In this document: positions 25,141-34,297 of the stretch, in pieces
Numbering within the stretch: the first letter of the stretch is position 1
Layout of the letters: each line of letters begins with the position of its first letter
NCBI RefSeq assembly: GCF_018130215.1
Contig: NZ_JAFCKQ010000051.1
Location: 1 to 59,416, forward strand
Direction of reading: 5' to 3'
From: Bradyrhizobium jicamae
GTDB taxonomy: Bacteria; Pseudomonadota; Alphaproteobacteria; Rhizobiales; Xanthobacteraceae
DNA length: 59,416 nucleotides
Position numbers and translations under genes: made by a program
Notes under the pieces: generated by a model
What the model saw: the letters and a program-made list of their open reading frames with translations, nothing else
Told to the model about the DNA's origin: nothing
The model's database searches: none

Positions 25141-26169
25141 TTAGTTGACTCCGAGCTTCTTCTGCAGGCTCGACGACGACGTCGTATACTGGAACACCAG
25201 TCGTTTGTCCGGATAGACATATCGGTGCGCCTTCTGCGCCATCAGCGCGCCCTCGTGGAAGCCCGACAGGATCAACTTCAGCTTGCCCGGATAGGTGTTG
25301 ATATCGCCGATCGCGAAGATGCCGGGAACGTTGGTCTCGAACGCCGCGGTGTCGACCGGGATCAGATTGTTCTCCAGCGCCACGCCCCAGTTCGCGACCG
25401 GACCGAGTTTCATCGTGAGGCCGAAAAACGGCAAGATCGTATCGCAGTCGACCTTCGACATTGCATTGTCGTTGCCCTTGACGTGAGCGCCGGACACCTG
25501 GCCGCTCGCGCCTTCGAGGCCCGTGACCTGGCCGATTTTCAAGTCCATCTTGCCGTCGGCGACCAGCGCGCGCATCTGCTCGACACTGTGGGGAGCGGCG
25601 CGGAAATCATCGCGCCGGTGCAGCAGCGTGATGCGCTTGGCGATCGGATGCAGATTGAGCGTCCAGTCGAGCGCCGAATCGCCACCCCCGACGATCAGGA
25701 TGCTCTTGTCGCGGAACTGCTCCATCTTGCGCACGGCATAGAACACCGAGGTGCCCTCATAGGCCTCGATGCCCGGCACCGGCGGCCGCTTCGGCTGGAA
25801 CGAGCCGCCGCCCGCGGAGATCACCACGACCTTGGCCTCGAACTCCTTGCCGGCGTCGGTCTTCACGCGGAACAGCGGATCGCCGATCTTCTCGATCGTC
25901 TCCACCATCTCGTTGATATGGAAAGTCGGATTGAACGGCTTGATCTGCTCCATCAGCTGGTCGGTGAGGCCCTGGCCGGTGACGAAGGGAATGCCGGGAA
26001 TGTCGTAGATCGGCTTCTCCGGATAGAGCTCGGCACACTGGCCGCCGATCTTGTCGAGGATGTCGACCAGATGCGTCTTCATATCCAGCAGGCCCAGTTC
26101 GAACACGGCGAACAGTCCGCAGGGACCTGCGCCAATAATCAACACATCGGTTTTGATCGCTTCGCTCAT
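25141..26169 (-). CDS. Ferredoxin/flavodoxin-NADP+ reductase, thioredoxin reductase-like type
   Basis: The 342-residue flavoprotein has an FAD motif GAGPCG at 13-18, KIGGQCAELYPEKPIYDIPG, an NAD(P)H motif (ILIVGGGDSALDW) with HRRDDFRAAPHS downstream, and the FAD-binding GIFAIGDINTYPGK. It lacks the CxxC redox pair of true thioredoxin reductases. It therefore matches the TrxR-like ferredoxin-NADP+ reductases of Rhodopseudomonas, Bacillus and Chlorobium, which exchange electrons between NADPH and ferredoxin. A [2Fe-2S] ferredoxin gene lies 0.8 kb away on the same strand, separated by a plus-strand thioesterase gene. Confidence 0.92.
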   Translation of the reverse strand: MSEAIKTDVLIIGAGPCGLFAVFELGLLDMKTHLVDILDKIGGQCAELYPEKPIYDIPGIPFVTGQGLTDQLMEQIKPFNPTFHINEMVETIEKIGDPLFRVKTDAGKEFEAKVVVISAGGGSFQPKRPPVPGIEAYEGTSVFYAVRKMEQFRDKSILIVGGGDSALDWTLNLHPIAKRITLLHRRDDFRAAPHSVEQMRALVADGKMDLKIGQVTGLEGASGQVSGAHVKGNDNAMSKVDCDTILPFFGLTMKLGPVANWGVALENNLIPVDTAAFETNVPGIFAIGDINTYPGKLKLILSGFHEGALMAQKAHRYVYPDKRLVFQYTTSSSSLQKKLGVN

Positions 26170-26323
26170 ATCCGCTTCTTTTCAGTTGAGGTCGACCGGC
26201 TTTCGCCTGTCCAGCCAGGGTGCCGGATCGGGTCATGCATAATAGGGGCAGAGGCTGGCGCGGCAACCCCTTGCCGAGATCAGGCAAGTCGGCTGTATGG
26301 ACGGAAACCGACGGAGATCCCTC

Positions 26324-26785
26324 TTGAACGCCCCTGTCAGAGCTGACGATACGCCGCGCCTGGAAGACTTTCCCTACCGGCTCTCGGACAATGTGCGCTT
26401 CGCCGATCTCGATCCGAACGGCCACGTCAACAATGCGGTCTATGCCACCTATTTCGAGACCGGCCGCGTCACGCTGGTGAAGGACCCCAGCATGGGGCTG
26501 ATGCCGCCGGGACTCGGCTGGATCATGGTACGCCTCGATATCCATTTCCGCGCAGAGTTGCACTGGCCGGGCCAGATCGAGCTCGGGCTCGGCCTCGTCA
26601 AATTCGGGCGGACCTCGACCGCATTCGACCAGGTGGTGTTTTCGGAAGGCAGATGCGTGGCGTCGGCGCGAGCCGTCACCGTGATGATCGATGAAGCCAC
26701 GCGCAGGCCGGCGCCGCTGCCGGCCGAGGTCAAAGAAAATTTTCGACGCTGGGTTCGCCGCGGGGTCAATCCCGACAGCGACTAG
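26324..26785 (+). CDS. Hotdog-fold acyl-CoA thioesterase
   Basis: The 153-residue protein has the 4-hydroxybenzoyl-CoA thioesterase signature: RFADLDPNGHVNNAVYATYF with the catalytic Asp and the GHVNN turn. It is probably a cytosolic thioesterase of unknown acyl-CoA preference. Two starts are possible: ATG at 26297 with no ribosome-binding site, or TTG at 26324 with GGAG 7 nt upstream. The TTG is preferred because the extra nine residues are basic and not part of the hotdog fold. It sits between the reductase and the ferredoxin but on the opposite strand. Confidence 0.85.
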   Translation: MNAPVRADDTPRLEDFPYRLSDNVRFADLDPNGHVNNAVYATYFETGRVTLVKDPSMGLMPPGLGWIMVRLDIHFRAELHWPGQIELGLGLVKFGRTSTAFDQVVFSEGRCVASARAVTVMIDEATRRPAPLPAEVKENFRRWVRRGVNPDSD

Positions 26786-26932
26786 CCCACGATCCGGACC
26801 TGCAACGCAGCGTCAACGCGAGCCCAATGCGGCGACCCTTCGCGACGAGCGCGAGGCATTCGCAACGAAGATCATGGTCGAGCAGGACGGCTAGGCGCGA
26901 CGACGATCGAAGCCTCATCGCGCTTGAAGGCT

Positions 26933-27253
26933 TCAGGCCTGCCGCTCCGGCGTCGACACGACGAGGCCGTCAAGCTCGTCGGTCACCTTGATCTGGCACG
27001 ACAGCCGCGAGTTCGGCCGGACGTCGAATCCGAAGTCGAGCATGTCCTCTTCCATCGGCGAGGGGGCACCGACCTTCTCGCGCCAGGCTTCATCGACATA
27101 GACGTGGCAGGTCGCGCAGGCGCAGGCGCCGCCGCATTCGGCTTCGATGCCGGGGACGGCGTTGCGGATCGCCCCTTCCATCACGGTCGCGCCGTTCTCG
27201 ATCTCAATTGTGCGTTGCTCGCCGGAATGGTCGATAAAGTGGATTTTGGCCAT
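26933..27253 (-). CDS. [2Fe-2S] ferredoxin (adrenodoxin / palustrisredoxin type)
   Basis: The 106-residue protein has the adrenodoxin-type ligand pattern C40-x5-C46-x2-C49-x36-C86, within ECGGACACATCHVYVDEAW and RLSCQI. These ferredoxins carry single electrons, classically from a flavin reductase to cytochrome P450s, and also serve Fe-S assembly. No P450 gene is in the window. An extra Cys at 44 sits inside the cluster loop. The close reductase gene makes a reductase-ferredoxin pair likely. The 150-bp gap upstream (27254-27403) shows nothing I can assign. Confidence 0.92.
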   Translation of the reverse strand: MAKIHFIDHSGEQRTIEIENGATVMEGAIRNAVPGIEAECGGACACATCHVYVDEAWREKVGAPSPMEEDMLDFGFDVRPNSRLSCQIKVTDELDGLVVSTPERQA

Positions 27254-27403
27254 GATCGCTCGTGCTGCCGGAATACGCCGGGCTTTAGATGGAAGGTCCC
27301 CGGCAGTCCTATAACGGGTCGATCCGCACAGCGCCAGCGTCGGGCGGGCGAAAACCTGCCGACCGTTCGGATCGGGACAAGAGCCTGTGGAGGCGCCCGG
27401 AGT

Positions 27404-27781
27404 CTAGGACCGGCGTACCATCAGGTCGATGGCCGCCCGCGTGTTGGCGATCGCAGCCCCGAGCTCGGCGAGCGCCTGGGACGGGTCGGAACCGCTGGAA
27501 AAAACCGCCTCCAGCCGTGCCGCCGCGTCGGCCACTGCGAATGCGCCGATCGCGCGGGCCGATCCCTTGAGAGTATGGGCGTGCATTGCGCCCTCGGCCG
27601 GCAAGCCGGCCAGTTCGCCGATAATTCGGGCCGACTGGGCCGAAAACATCGCCAGGACCTCCTGCTCGAGGCCGGCGTCGCCGAGCGTCATGCGCCGGAG
27701 GTGGTCAAGATCGATCGGACCGTCATCGGGGGCGAGTGGCGGCGATGGCATCCATTCAATCCGTTCGAGATGAAGCGACAT
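27404..27781 (-). CDS. Stand-alone histidine phosphotransfer (HPt) protein
   Basis: The 125-residue helical protein carries the HPt motif AHTLKGSARAIGA, with the phosphoryl-accepting His at residue 69 and the adjacent Lys/Gly/Ser conserved. HPt proteins pass phosphoryl groups between hybrid histidine kinases and response regulators. No kinase or regulator is adjacent, so the partner is encoded elsewhere. It is divergent from the giant coiled-coil gene and shares its 376-bp upstream region, which has a CtrA box near the far end. That arrangement makes a cell-cycle or polarity link thinkable but unproven. Confidence 0.85.
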   Translation of the reverse strand: MSLHLERIEWMPSPPLAPDDGPIDLDHLRRMTLGDAGLEQEVLAMFSAQSARIIGELAGLPAEGAMHAHTLKGSARAIGAFAVADAAARLEAVFSSGSDPSQALAELGAAIANTRAAIDLMVRRS

Positions 27782-27979
27782 GACCTGTCCCGGTTATCCC
27801 GCCCGGAGACGCATTTGGCGGTTGTTGGGACTAGCCAATCACGAAACTGGTTAACGGATTCTTGTCGGGAAGAACTGGAAATCCGCCCGATTTCAGACAA
27901 GATCCCGACACATTCGGCCTGACGGCGCGGGAATTTCGTGTACCCATAAGGCCTTATGGCTTAAAGCTGTTAACGATGA

Positions 27980-27994
27980 TTAAGAAAGTCTTAA
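27980..27994. promoter_or_regulatory. Full-consensus CtrA box upstream of the GPR-like gene
   Basis: TTAA-GAAAGTC-TTAA exactly fits the TTAA-N7-TTAA site of the cell-cycle regulator CtrA. It lies 164 bp before the ATG of the giant gene, in an AT-rich patch with more TTAA half-sites (27961, 27970). The rest of the 376-bp gap (27782-28157) has no gene. Confidence 0.5.
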
Positions 27995-28157
27995 TCGCAA
28001 GCATTTCATTCGCTTCGCTCAGCCAATAGGATGTTTGCGGATGTAGCGGACAAGCCGCCGACGGGCAGCTTGCGCTCCGCTGTGGGCACCGGCTTCGAGC
28101 TTGCGGGGGACGTTCGCAAGGTCGCCGACGCGTAGATAGTAAGAGGGCTTAGGGAAC

Positions 28158-31100
28158 ATGGCGAACACTCCCAAGAAGGTCAAAGATCCCACCGAAGTCG
28201 CGCTTTCTGCCATCCAGGAAGCCCTCAACATCAGCGAACAGGGCACGGAGAACCGCAGCCCCGACAACGAGGAGGTCGCTTCGCCGGGCCTTCCGCCCGG
28301 CGCGTCCGATTTCTCGGCAAGTTCCTTCGAGCCTCGCCCCGCGGCGGACCGTGCAGTGTTCGAACCGATCGAGGAGACGCGCAGCCCGCGCCGCCCCGCC
28401 AACGATGATCGCGCCACCATCGGCCAGCTGCTGCAGACGCTGCAGAACGGACGTCCGGCCCGCAACGCCTTCACGCTCTTCTTCATCTGCTCGGGTGTCT
28501 GGCTGATCGGCTGCGGTATCCTCACGCTCGCCTTCCTGCCCTCGCTGCAGGCCGCGATGGCCCAAGGCACCGCGGTGCTCGTGCTCGCCGGCCTTTGCGC
28601 CCTCTTCCTCGCGCCGATCCTTCTGTTCTACTTCCTCACCAGCCTCGCCTCGCACGGTCAGAGGATGCAGGCGATCGCGCAATCGATGGCGCAGATCGCG
28701 ATCCGCTTCTCCGAACCGGAAAACGCCGCCGCCGATTCCATGGTGACGGTGGGCCAGGCGATCCGCCGCGAGGTTGCGGCGATGGGCGACGGCGTCGAGC
28801 GCGCGATCGCGCGCGCCGGCGAACTCGAGACCCTGGTCGCCAACGAGGTCGCCGCGCTGGAGCGCGCCTATTCCGACAACGAGGTGCGCATCCGCGCCCT
28901 CCTGCAGGACATCGCCCACCAGCGCGACAATCTGGTCGGCCAGGCCGAGCAGGTGCGCAGCGCGATCTCCGGTGTGCAGATCGACCTGCGCCACGACATC
29001 GCGCTGATCTCGGACGCGATCGCCTCGCGCGTCGACGAAGTTGCCAAGAGCATCACCGGCGCACTGGAAGAACGCGGCCAGCACATCACGACCGCGCTGA
29101 GCCATGCCGGCGACAACATGATCCTCGCGCTCGGCGAGCGCGGCGGCGACCTGCTCGACCGCCTCGAGGAAGCCAGTGCCGAAACCACCCGGGCCGTGCT
29201 CGATGCCTCCGAGCGGCTGACCACCAGCCTCAACTTCAAGACCGGGCACGTCCACGACGAGTTCGTCGATCTCGCCGACCGCGTCCACGAGATGCTGAAC
29301 GAGCGCATCGACCGCATCACCGGCGAGTTCGAGCAGCGTTCGTCGACCATCGTCGACGGCATCTCCGACCGCACCGAGCAGATCCACGACTCCCTGAAGA
29401 ACTCCTCGGACTCGCTGCTGCTGGAGCTCGAGCTGCGCAGCAACGATCTCGTCGGCAAGATCGACGACGCCGGCAACCGCCTCGCCGGCCAGATCATGAC
29501 GAGCGGCGACAGGGCGAGCGAAGCGCTCGACGTCACCGTCAACTCGCTGGTCGCCAAGGTGGTGAGCCAGACCGAGACTGCGCACGACTCGCTGTCGCTG
29601 CAGATGAGCGCCTTCGACGAGCTGGTGAAGAACCACGGCAGCGAGCTTGCCGAGAAATTCGCCCGTGACTCCGGCACGCTCGGCGCGCTGATCACCCGCC
29701 ACATCTCGGAGTTCGACCGCACCGTCAAGACCTTCGGCGGCGACATCGTCGAGCGCATGGGCCAGCGTACCCAGGACATCGCCGACAGCCTGAAGAACTA
29801 CGTCGAAACCTTCGACCATCGCGTCAGTTCGAACGGCGGCGAGATCACTGCATCCCTCGACCAGCGCCTGCTGCAGTTCGAGACCACGCTGGGCAGCCGC
29901 GTCACCAATCTCGACTCTTCGCTCAACGACAAGCTCTCGACCTTCGACAGCTCGCTCGCCGGCAGGATCGGCTCGCTCGACGGCCGGCTCCAGTCGCTGG
30001 ATGAAGCGATCGATGGCCGCATGCAGACGCTCGCAGTCACGTTCGAGAGCCGCGCGAAATCGGTCACCGACACGATCGACGGCCACCTCGGCACGCTCGT
30101 GACCTCGCTGACCGATGGCGCCAGTCAGGCGATCCAGTCGATCGACTCGCGGCTCGGCCTCCTCACCACGACCCTGACCGATGGCACCGTGCAGGCCATC
30201 GCCGCGATCGACCACCGCATCAACAATGTCACCGAGACGATCGACGGCCACAGCGCGCGCCTTGCCGAGACCATCAACGGCCACAGCACGAACCTCGCCG
30301 AGACCATCAACGGCCACAGCGCGCATCTGGCCGAGACCATCAACGGCCGCAGCGCGCACCTGACCGACACCATCTCGGCGCGCTTCGTCGACATCCAGCA
30401 GGGTATCGAGACCCGCGTCGGCGCCGTCGCCAGCGACATCGACACCCGTGTCGCGCAGTTCGAGGACCTGCTGGGATCGCGCGTCGAGGCCGTCGCAGGC
30501 CGCATCGAGAGCAGCGGCCGCCATGCCAGCGAAGACCTCATGGCCCGCGCGGAGCTGTTGTCCTCCGGCATCAAGTCGCATGTCGAGGATGCGGAGCGCT
30601 CGCTGACCAACCTCGTGGTCAACACCAGCGAGACCATCCAGACCGGCGCGCGCACGGCTCAGCAGGCGCTGCTCGGCGTGTCCACCGACGTCAGCGCACA
30701 GCTCAAGCTGACCTCTGCCGAGGTCGAAGGCGTGCTGACGGCCGTCGGCACCAGCGCCGCCAATTCGATCCTCACCAGCGCCCGCGATGCGCAGGCCTCG
30801 CTGGTCTCAGCCTCCGGCGACGTCACCTCCCAGATCAAGGCCCTGTCGGCCGATGTGGAGCGCACGCTGCAGGCCGCCGGCAGCGCCACCGCCGCTTCGG
30901 TGGTCTCGGGGGCCCGAGAAGCGCAGACCACGCTGGTCAGTGCATCCACCGATGCCGCAAGCCAGGTCAAGTCCCTGGTCGCCGACGTCGAGCGCTCACT
31001 GACGATGACCGGCAGCGCCACTGCGGAAGCCCTGATGAACGGCGCACGCGAAGCCCAGACCACTCTGGTCAGCGCATCCGCCGATGCCGCGAGCCAGGTC

Positions 31101-34100
31101 AAGTCACTGGCCGTCGATGTCGAGCGTTCACTGTCGATGGCCGGCAACGCCACTGCCGAAGCCCTGACGACCGGCGCACGCGAAGCCCAGGCGACGCTGA
31201 TCTCGGCGTCGACCGACGTCACGAGCCAGGTGATGTCGCTCGCCAGCGACGTCGAGCACTCGCTTTCGATCGCCGGCACGGCCACTGCCGAGGCCGTCGT
31301 CGCCAGCGCCCGCGAGGCCCAGAGCACGCTCGCGCTTGCCTCCACCGAGGCTACCAACCTGGTCCGCTCGCTGGCCGCCGACATGCAGCACTCGCTGTCG
31401 ACCGCCGGCACGGCCACCGCCGAATCCCTCGTGGCCAGCGCGCGCGAGGCCCAGAGCACTCTGGTCGGCGCGTCCACCGAAGCGACCAACCTGGTCCGCA
31501 CGCTGGCGGCCGACATGGAGCGCTCGCTGTCGATCGCCGGCGCCGCGACCGCGGAAGCGATCACATCAGGCGCCCGCGACGCTCAGACCACCCTGGTCAG
31601 CGCGTCCAGCGACGCCGCAAGCAAGGTGACGGCGCTTGCCGCCGACATCCAGCGCTCGCTGTCGATCGCCGGCAGCGGCACCGCCGAGACGCTCACGGCC
31701 GGCGCCCGCGAAGCCCAGAACACCCTGGTCGCCGCCTCGTCCGATGCCGCCAACCACGTCAAGTCGCTGGCGGTTGACGTCGAGCGGGTGTTGATCGCGG
31801 TCGGCACCAGCACGGCGCAGACCATTCTCGGCAGCGCGCGCGAGGCCCAGACCTCGTTCGCGGCCACCTCCGCGGATGCGGCCAGCCAGATCCGCGCGAT
31901 CTCCGCCGATATCGAGCGCTCGCTGACCACCGCCGGTGCCGACACCGCGCAGACCATCCTCGGCAGCGCGCGCGAGGCCCAGAACTCGTTCGCGGCCACC
32001 TCCTCCGAGGCGGCCAGCCAGATCCGCGAGCTCTCCATCGAGATCGAGCGCTCGCTGACCACCGCCGGCGCCGACACCGCGCAGACCATCCTCGGCAGCG
32101 CCCGCGAGGCCCAGAGCTCGTTCGCGGCGACCTCGGCCGACGCCGCCGGCCAGATCCGCTCGCTTTCGACCGACATCGAGCGTTCGCTCGGCGCGGTCAC
32201 GGCGAAGACCACCGACAACATCCAGACCTCGGCGCTGGCCGCGCAGGCCGCACTGGTCAGCATGTCCAACGAGGTCACGACCAAGGTCAAGACCACCTCG
32301 GCCGACATCGAGCGCTCGGTCATGGCTGCGTCCAGCACCTTCGGTTCGACGATGACCGGCAAGACCGACGAGATCGTCACCTATGTGCAGCAACAGGCCG
32401 ATCGACTCTCGCAGATGGTCGACAGCCGCCGCGGCTCGCTGGTCGATGCGCTGACCACCAAGTCAATGCAGCTTGTGACCGACATCGATCGCGCCACCGC
32501 TGACGCGCTGAAGGCGATCGAAACCCGCGGCCAGGCTTACTCGCAGTCGATGGCGGCGCACGGCAACGACGTCGCGCGCAACATCACCTCGGCCGGCGAC
32601 CAGGCGACCGGTGCGGTGGCGAAGTCGCTCAGGGATCTCGAGCAGGCCTCGCGCGCGGCGATCGACCAGTCGCGCCAGGTGTCGATCTCGGCGGTCACCG
32701 AAATGCAGGAGACCAGCAAGATCCTGCGGACCGACACGGTGGCACTGTTCGAGCGGCTGCGCGAGGGCAACATCCTGCTGCAGGAGGTGTTGACCGGCGC
32801 CCACGACAACCTCAACTCGCTGGAGCGCGCGCTGGTGACCCGCGTCGCAGACTTCGTGTCCGCGATGAACGACGTCACGTCGCGCAACGGCGTGGCGACC
32901 CAGACGCTGGAAGACCAGCTGTCGGTGTTCAACAGCAAGACCGGCAAGGCGCTGGAGGATCTCGGCGAGCTGTCGAGCCAGTTCGAAACCCACGGCAAGG
33001 CGCTGATCGAGGCGGCGGCCGTGGTCGAGCAGGCCAACCGCTCCACCACCGCCTCCGTCAGCGAACGCAGGTCCGCGCTGGAATCGCTGGTCACGACCAT
33101 CGACCTGCGCACCACCGATCTCGACCAGCGGCTGTCCCGCTTCACCGGCCTGCTCGATGAATCGCTCGCCGCAGCCGAGGAACGGGCACGCGACATCGCC
33201 CGCGTGGTGGCCGAGACCGCCGGCGCCGGATCGGCGGCGATCAGCCGGCAGTTCGAGGCAGTGCGCCAAGCGGCGGAAAACGAGCGCCAGCAGACCATCG
33301 ACGCGATGAACGACCTCTATCAGCAGAGCAACGCCGAGACCGACTCGATGTTCAAGGAATCGACGGAGAAGTTCTCCACGATGGTCACGGCGATGAAGCA
33401 GATGGCCGCCGAAATGCACAACGAGCTCGAGGCGACGCGCAACGAGCTGCGACGTGGCGTGCTCGAAATGCCGCAGGAGGCCGCCGAGAACACCGCGCAG
33501 ATGCGCAAGGTGATCGTCGACCAGATCGAGGCGCTTGCCGAGCTGAACCGCATCGTCGCCCACCATGGCCGCGGCCTTGACGTGGTCAGCGCGGGCCGCA
33601 GTGGCGTCCGCTCGGAGGAGTCGGTGGTGGCGGCCACCGGCGGCCGTGGCGAGGCGCGCATGCGCGATACCGGCATGCGGGACACCGGGATGCGCGACAC
33701 TGGCGTGCGCGATACCGGCATCCGCGATACCGGCATCCGCGACAACGGCAACAGCGCCTCGACGCTGCCGCCGCCGGATCTGGGCATGCCGAGCTCGCGC
33801 CGCACCGAGGCGCCGCCGGTGAGCCCGGCGGGCTCCGACAATGGCCGTGACGGCTGGCTGTCCGACCTGCTCAACCGCAGCGATGCGCAGCCGCCGGCGC
33901 CGAGCCGCGAGGCCCCGCGGCCGCGCCCCGCGCCGCAGGCTGCCGCCAATCCGCTGGAGTCGCTGTCGCTCGACATCGGCCGGCTGATGGACCGCAACCT
34001 CGCGGCCGAGATGTGGGACCGCTACCAGCGCGGCGAGAACAAGGCGTTCTCCAAGCGCCTCTACACGCCGGCCGGCCAGAAGGCGTTCGACGAGGTCGCA

Positions 34101-34283
34101 CGCAAGTATCGTTCCGACCGCGGCTTCAAGCAGACGGTCGATCGCTACGTCGCCGAGTTCGAACGCCTGCTCGACGACGTGGCCCGTGACGGCCGCAGCC
34201 CGCAGGAACTGCGCAACCACCTGACCTCGGAGACGGGCCTGGTGTACACCCTGCTCGCGCACGCGGCGGGGCGGCTCGGGTAA
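28158..34283 (+). CDS. gpr: Giant membrane-anchored apolipoprotein-like coiled-coil protein, probable Growth Pole Ring (GPR/RgsE) homologue
   Basis: The 2041-residue protein has a roughly 100-residue charged cytosolic N-terminus and two membrane helices at about 103-128 and 138-162 (FTLFFICSGVWLIGCGI; TAVLVLAGLCALFLAPILLF). About 1600 residues of Cys-free amphipathic helix follow, built on 11-residue steps, then a low-complexity linker (about 1820-1930) and a compact C-terminal domain (LSLDIGRLMDRNLAAEMWDR through ERLLDDVARDGRSPQELRNH). Size, topology and 11-mer repeats match the Agrobacterium GPR and Sinorhizobium RgsE proteins, which form a ring at the growing pole and are needed for polar growth. 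The start has GGGA just upstream, and a strong terminator follows. The homology is inferred from architecture, not an alignment. Confidence 0.8.
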   Translation: MANTPKKVKDPTEVALSAIQEALNISEQGTENRSPDNEEVASPGLPPGASDFSASSFEPRPAADRAVFEPIEETRSPRRPANDDRATIGQLLQTLQNGRPARNAFTLFFICSGVWLIGCGILTLAFLPSLQAAMAQGTAVLVLAGLCALFLAPILLFYFLTSLASHGQRMQAIAQSMAQIAIRFSEPENAAADSMVTVGQAIRREVAAMGDGVERAIARAGELETLVANEVAALERAYSDNEVRIRALLQDIAHQRDNLVGQAEQVRSAISGVQIDLRHDIALISDAIASRVDEVAKSITGALEERGQHITTALSHAGDNMILALGERGGDLLDRLEEASAETTRAVLDASERLTTSLNFKTGHVHDEFVDLADRVHEMLNERIDRITGEFEQRSSTIVDGISDRTEQIHDSLKNSSDSLLLELELRSNDLVGKIDDAGNRLAGQIMTSGDRASEALDVTVNSLVAKVVSQTETAHDSLSLQMSAFDELVKNHGSELAEKFARDSGTLGALITRHISEFDRTVKTFGGDIVERMGQRTQDIADSLKNYVETFDHRVSSNGGEITASLDQRLLQFETTLGSRVTNLDSSLNDKLSTFDSSLAGRIGSLDGRLQSLDEAIDGRMQTLAVTFESRAKSVTDTIDGHLGTLVTSLTDGASQAIQSIDSRLGLLTTTLTDGTVQAIAAIDHRINNVTETIDGHSARLAETINGHSTNLAETINGHSAHLAETINGRSAHLTDTISARFVDIQQGIETRVGAVASDIDTRVAQFEDLLGSRVEAVAGRIESSGRHASEDLMARAELLSSGIKSHVEDAERSLTNLVVNTSETIQTGARTAQQALLGVSTDVSAQLKLTSAEVEGVLTAVGTSAANSILTSARDAQASLVSASGDVTSQIKALSADVERTLQAAGSATAASVVSGAREAQTTLVSASTDAASQVKSLVADVERSLTMTGSATAEALMNGAREAQTTLVSASADAASQVKSLAVDVERSLSMAGNATAEALTTGAREAQATLISASTDVTSQVMSLASDVEHSLSIAGTATAEAVVASAREAQSTLALASTEATNLVRSLAADMQHSLSTAGTATAESLVASAREAQSTLVGASTEATNLVRTLAADMERSLSIAGAATAEAITSGARDAQTTLVSASSDAASKVTALAADIQRSLSIAGSGTAETLTAGAREAQNTLVAASSDAANHVKSLAVDVERVLIAVGTSTAQTILGSAREAQTSFAATSADAASQIRAISADIERSLTTAGADTAQTILGSAREAQNSFAATSSEAASQIRELSIEIERSLTTAGADTAQTILGSAREAQSSFAATSADAAGQIRSLSTDIERSLGAVTAKTTDNIQTSALAAQAALVSMSNEVTTKVKTTSADIERSVMAASSTFGSTMTGKTDEIVTYVQQQADRLSQMVDSRRGSLVDALTTKSMQLVTDIDRATADALKAIETRGQAYSQSMAAHGNDVARNITSAGDQATGAVAKSLRDLEQASRAAIDQSRQVSISAVTEMQETSKILRTDTVALFERLREGNILLQEVLTGAHDNLNSLERALVTRVADFVSAMNDVTSRNGVATQTLEDQLSVFNSKTGKALEDLGELSSQFETHGKALIEAAAVVEQANRSTTASVSERRSALESLVTTIDLRTTDLDQRLSRFTGLLDESLAAAEERARDIARVVAETAGAGSAAISRQFEAVRQAAENERQQTIDAMNDLYQQSNAETDSMFKESTEKFSTMVTAMKQMAAEMHNELEATRNELRRGVLEMPQEAAENTAQMRKVIVDQIEALAELNRIVAHHGRGLDVVSAGRSGVRSEESVVAATGGRGEARMRDTGMRDTGMRDTGVRDTGIRDTGIRDNGNSASTLPPPDLGMPSSRRTEAPPVSPAGSDNGRDGWLSDLLNRSDAQPPAPSREAPRPRPAPQAAANPLESLSLDIGRLMDRNLAAEMWDRYQRGENKAFSKRLYTPAGQKAFDEVARKYRSDRGFKQTVDRYVAEFERLLDDVARDGRSPQELRNHLTSETGLVYTLLAHAAGRLG
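30234..30365 (+). repeat. Four 33-bp (11-residue) tandem repeats in the GPR-like gene
   Basis: Units encode ETIDGHSARLA, ETINGHSTNLA, ETINGHSAHLA and ETINGRSAHLT. The 11-residue hendecad is the period expected for apolipoprotein-like helices, and four of them equal one 132-bp unit of the larger array downstream. Confidence 0.9.
30648..32363 (+). repeat. Thirteen 132-bp (44-residue) tandem repeats in exact register
   Basis: The anchor A-R-[EDT]-A-Q recurs at 30648, 30780, 30912, 31044 and so on to 32232 with a constant 132-bp spacing and no indel. A typical unit has AREAQTTLVSASTDAASQVK followed by SLAVDVERSLSMAGNATAEA. Later units drift to SFAATS in place of TLVSAS. 44 residues are four hendecads. 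Confidence 0.92.
33660..33749 (+). repeat. Six 15-bp tandem repeats (RDTG-x) in the linker of the GPR-like gene
   Basis: Six consecutive 15-bp units encode MRDTG, MRDTG, MRDTG, VRDTG, IRDTG, IRDNG. They lie in the disordered linker just before the conserved C-terminal domain and could vary in number by slippage without changing frame. Confidence 0.92.
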
Positions 34284-34297
34284 GTTGGCGAGTAGCC

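Noticed and set aside
28149..30581. 810-residue open frame antisense to the GPR-like gene
   Set aside because: High-GC codon bias opens long antisense frames. The translation is a repetitive Asp/Val/Gly/Ala/Arg mixture mirroring the sense repeats, with no recognisable fold.
30648..32363. Regular 132-bp spacing considered as a CRISPR or satellite array
   Set aside because: The repeats are coding, in frame, diverged at third positions and have no spacer/repeat alternation.
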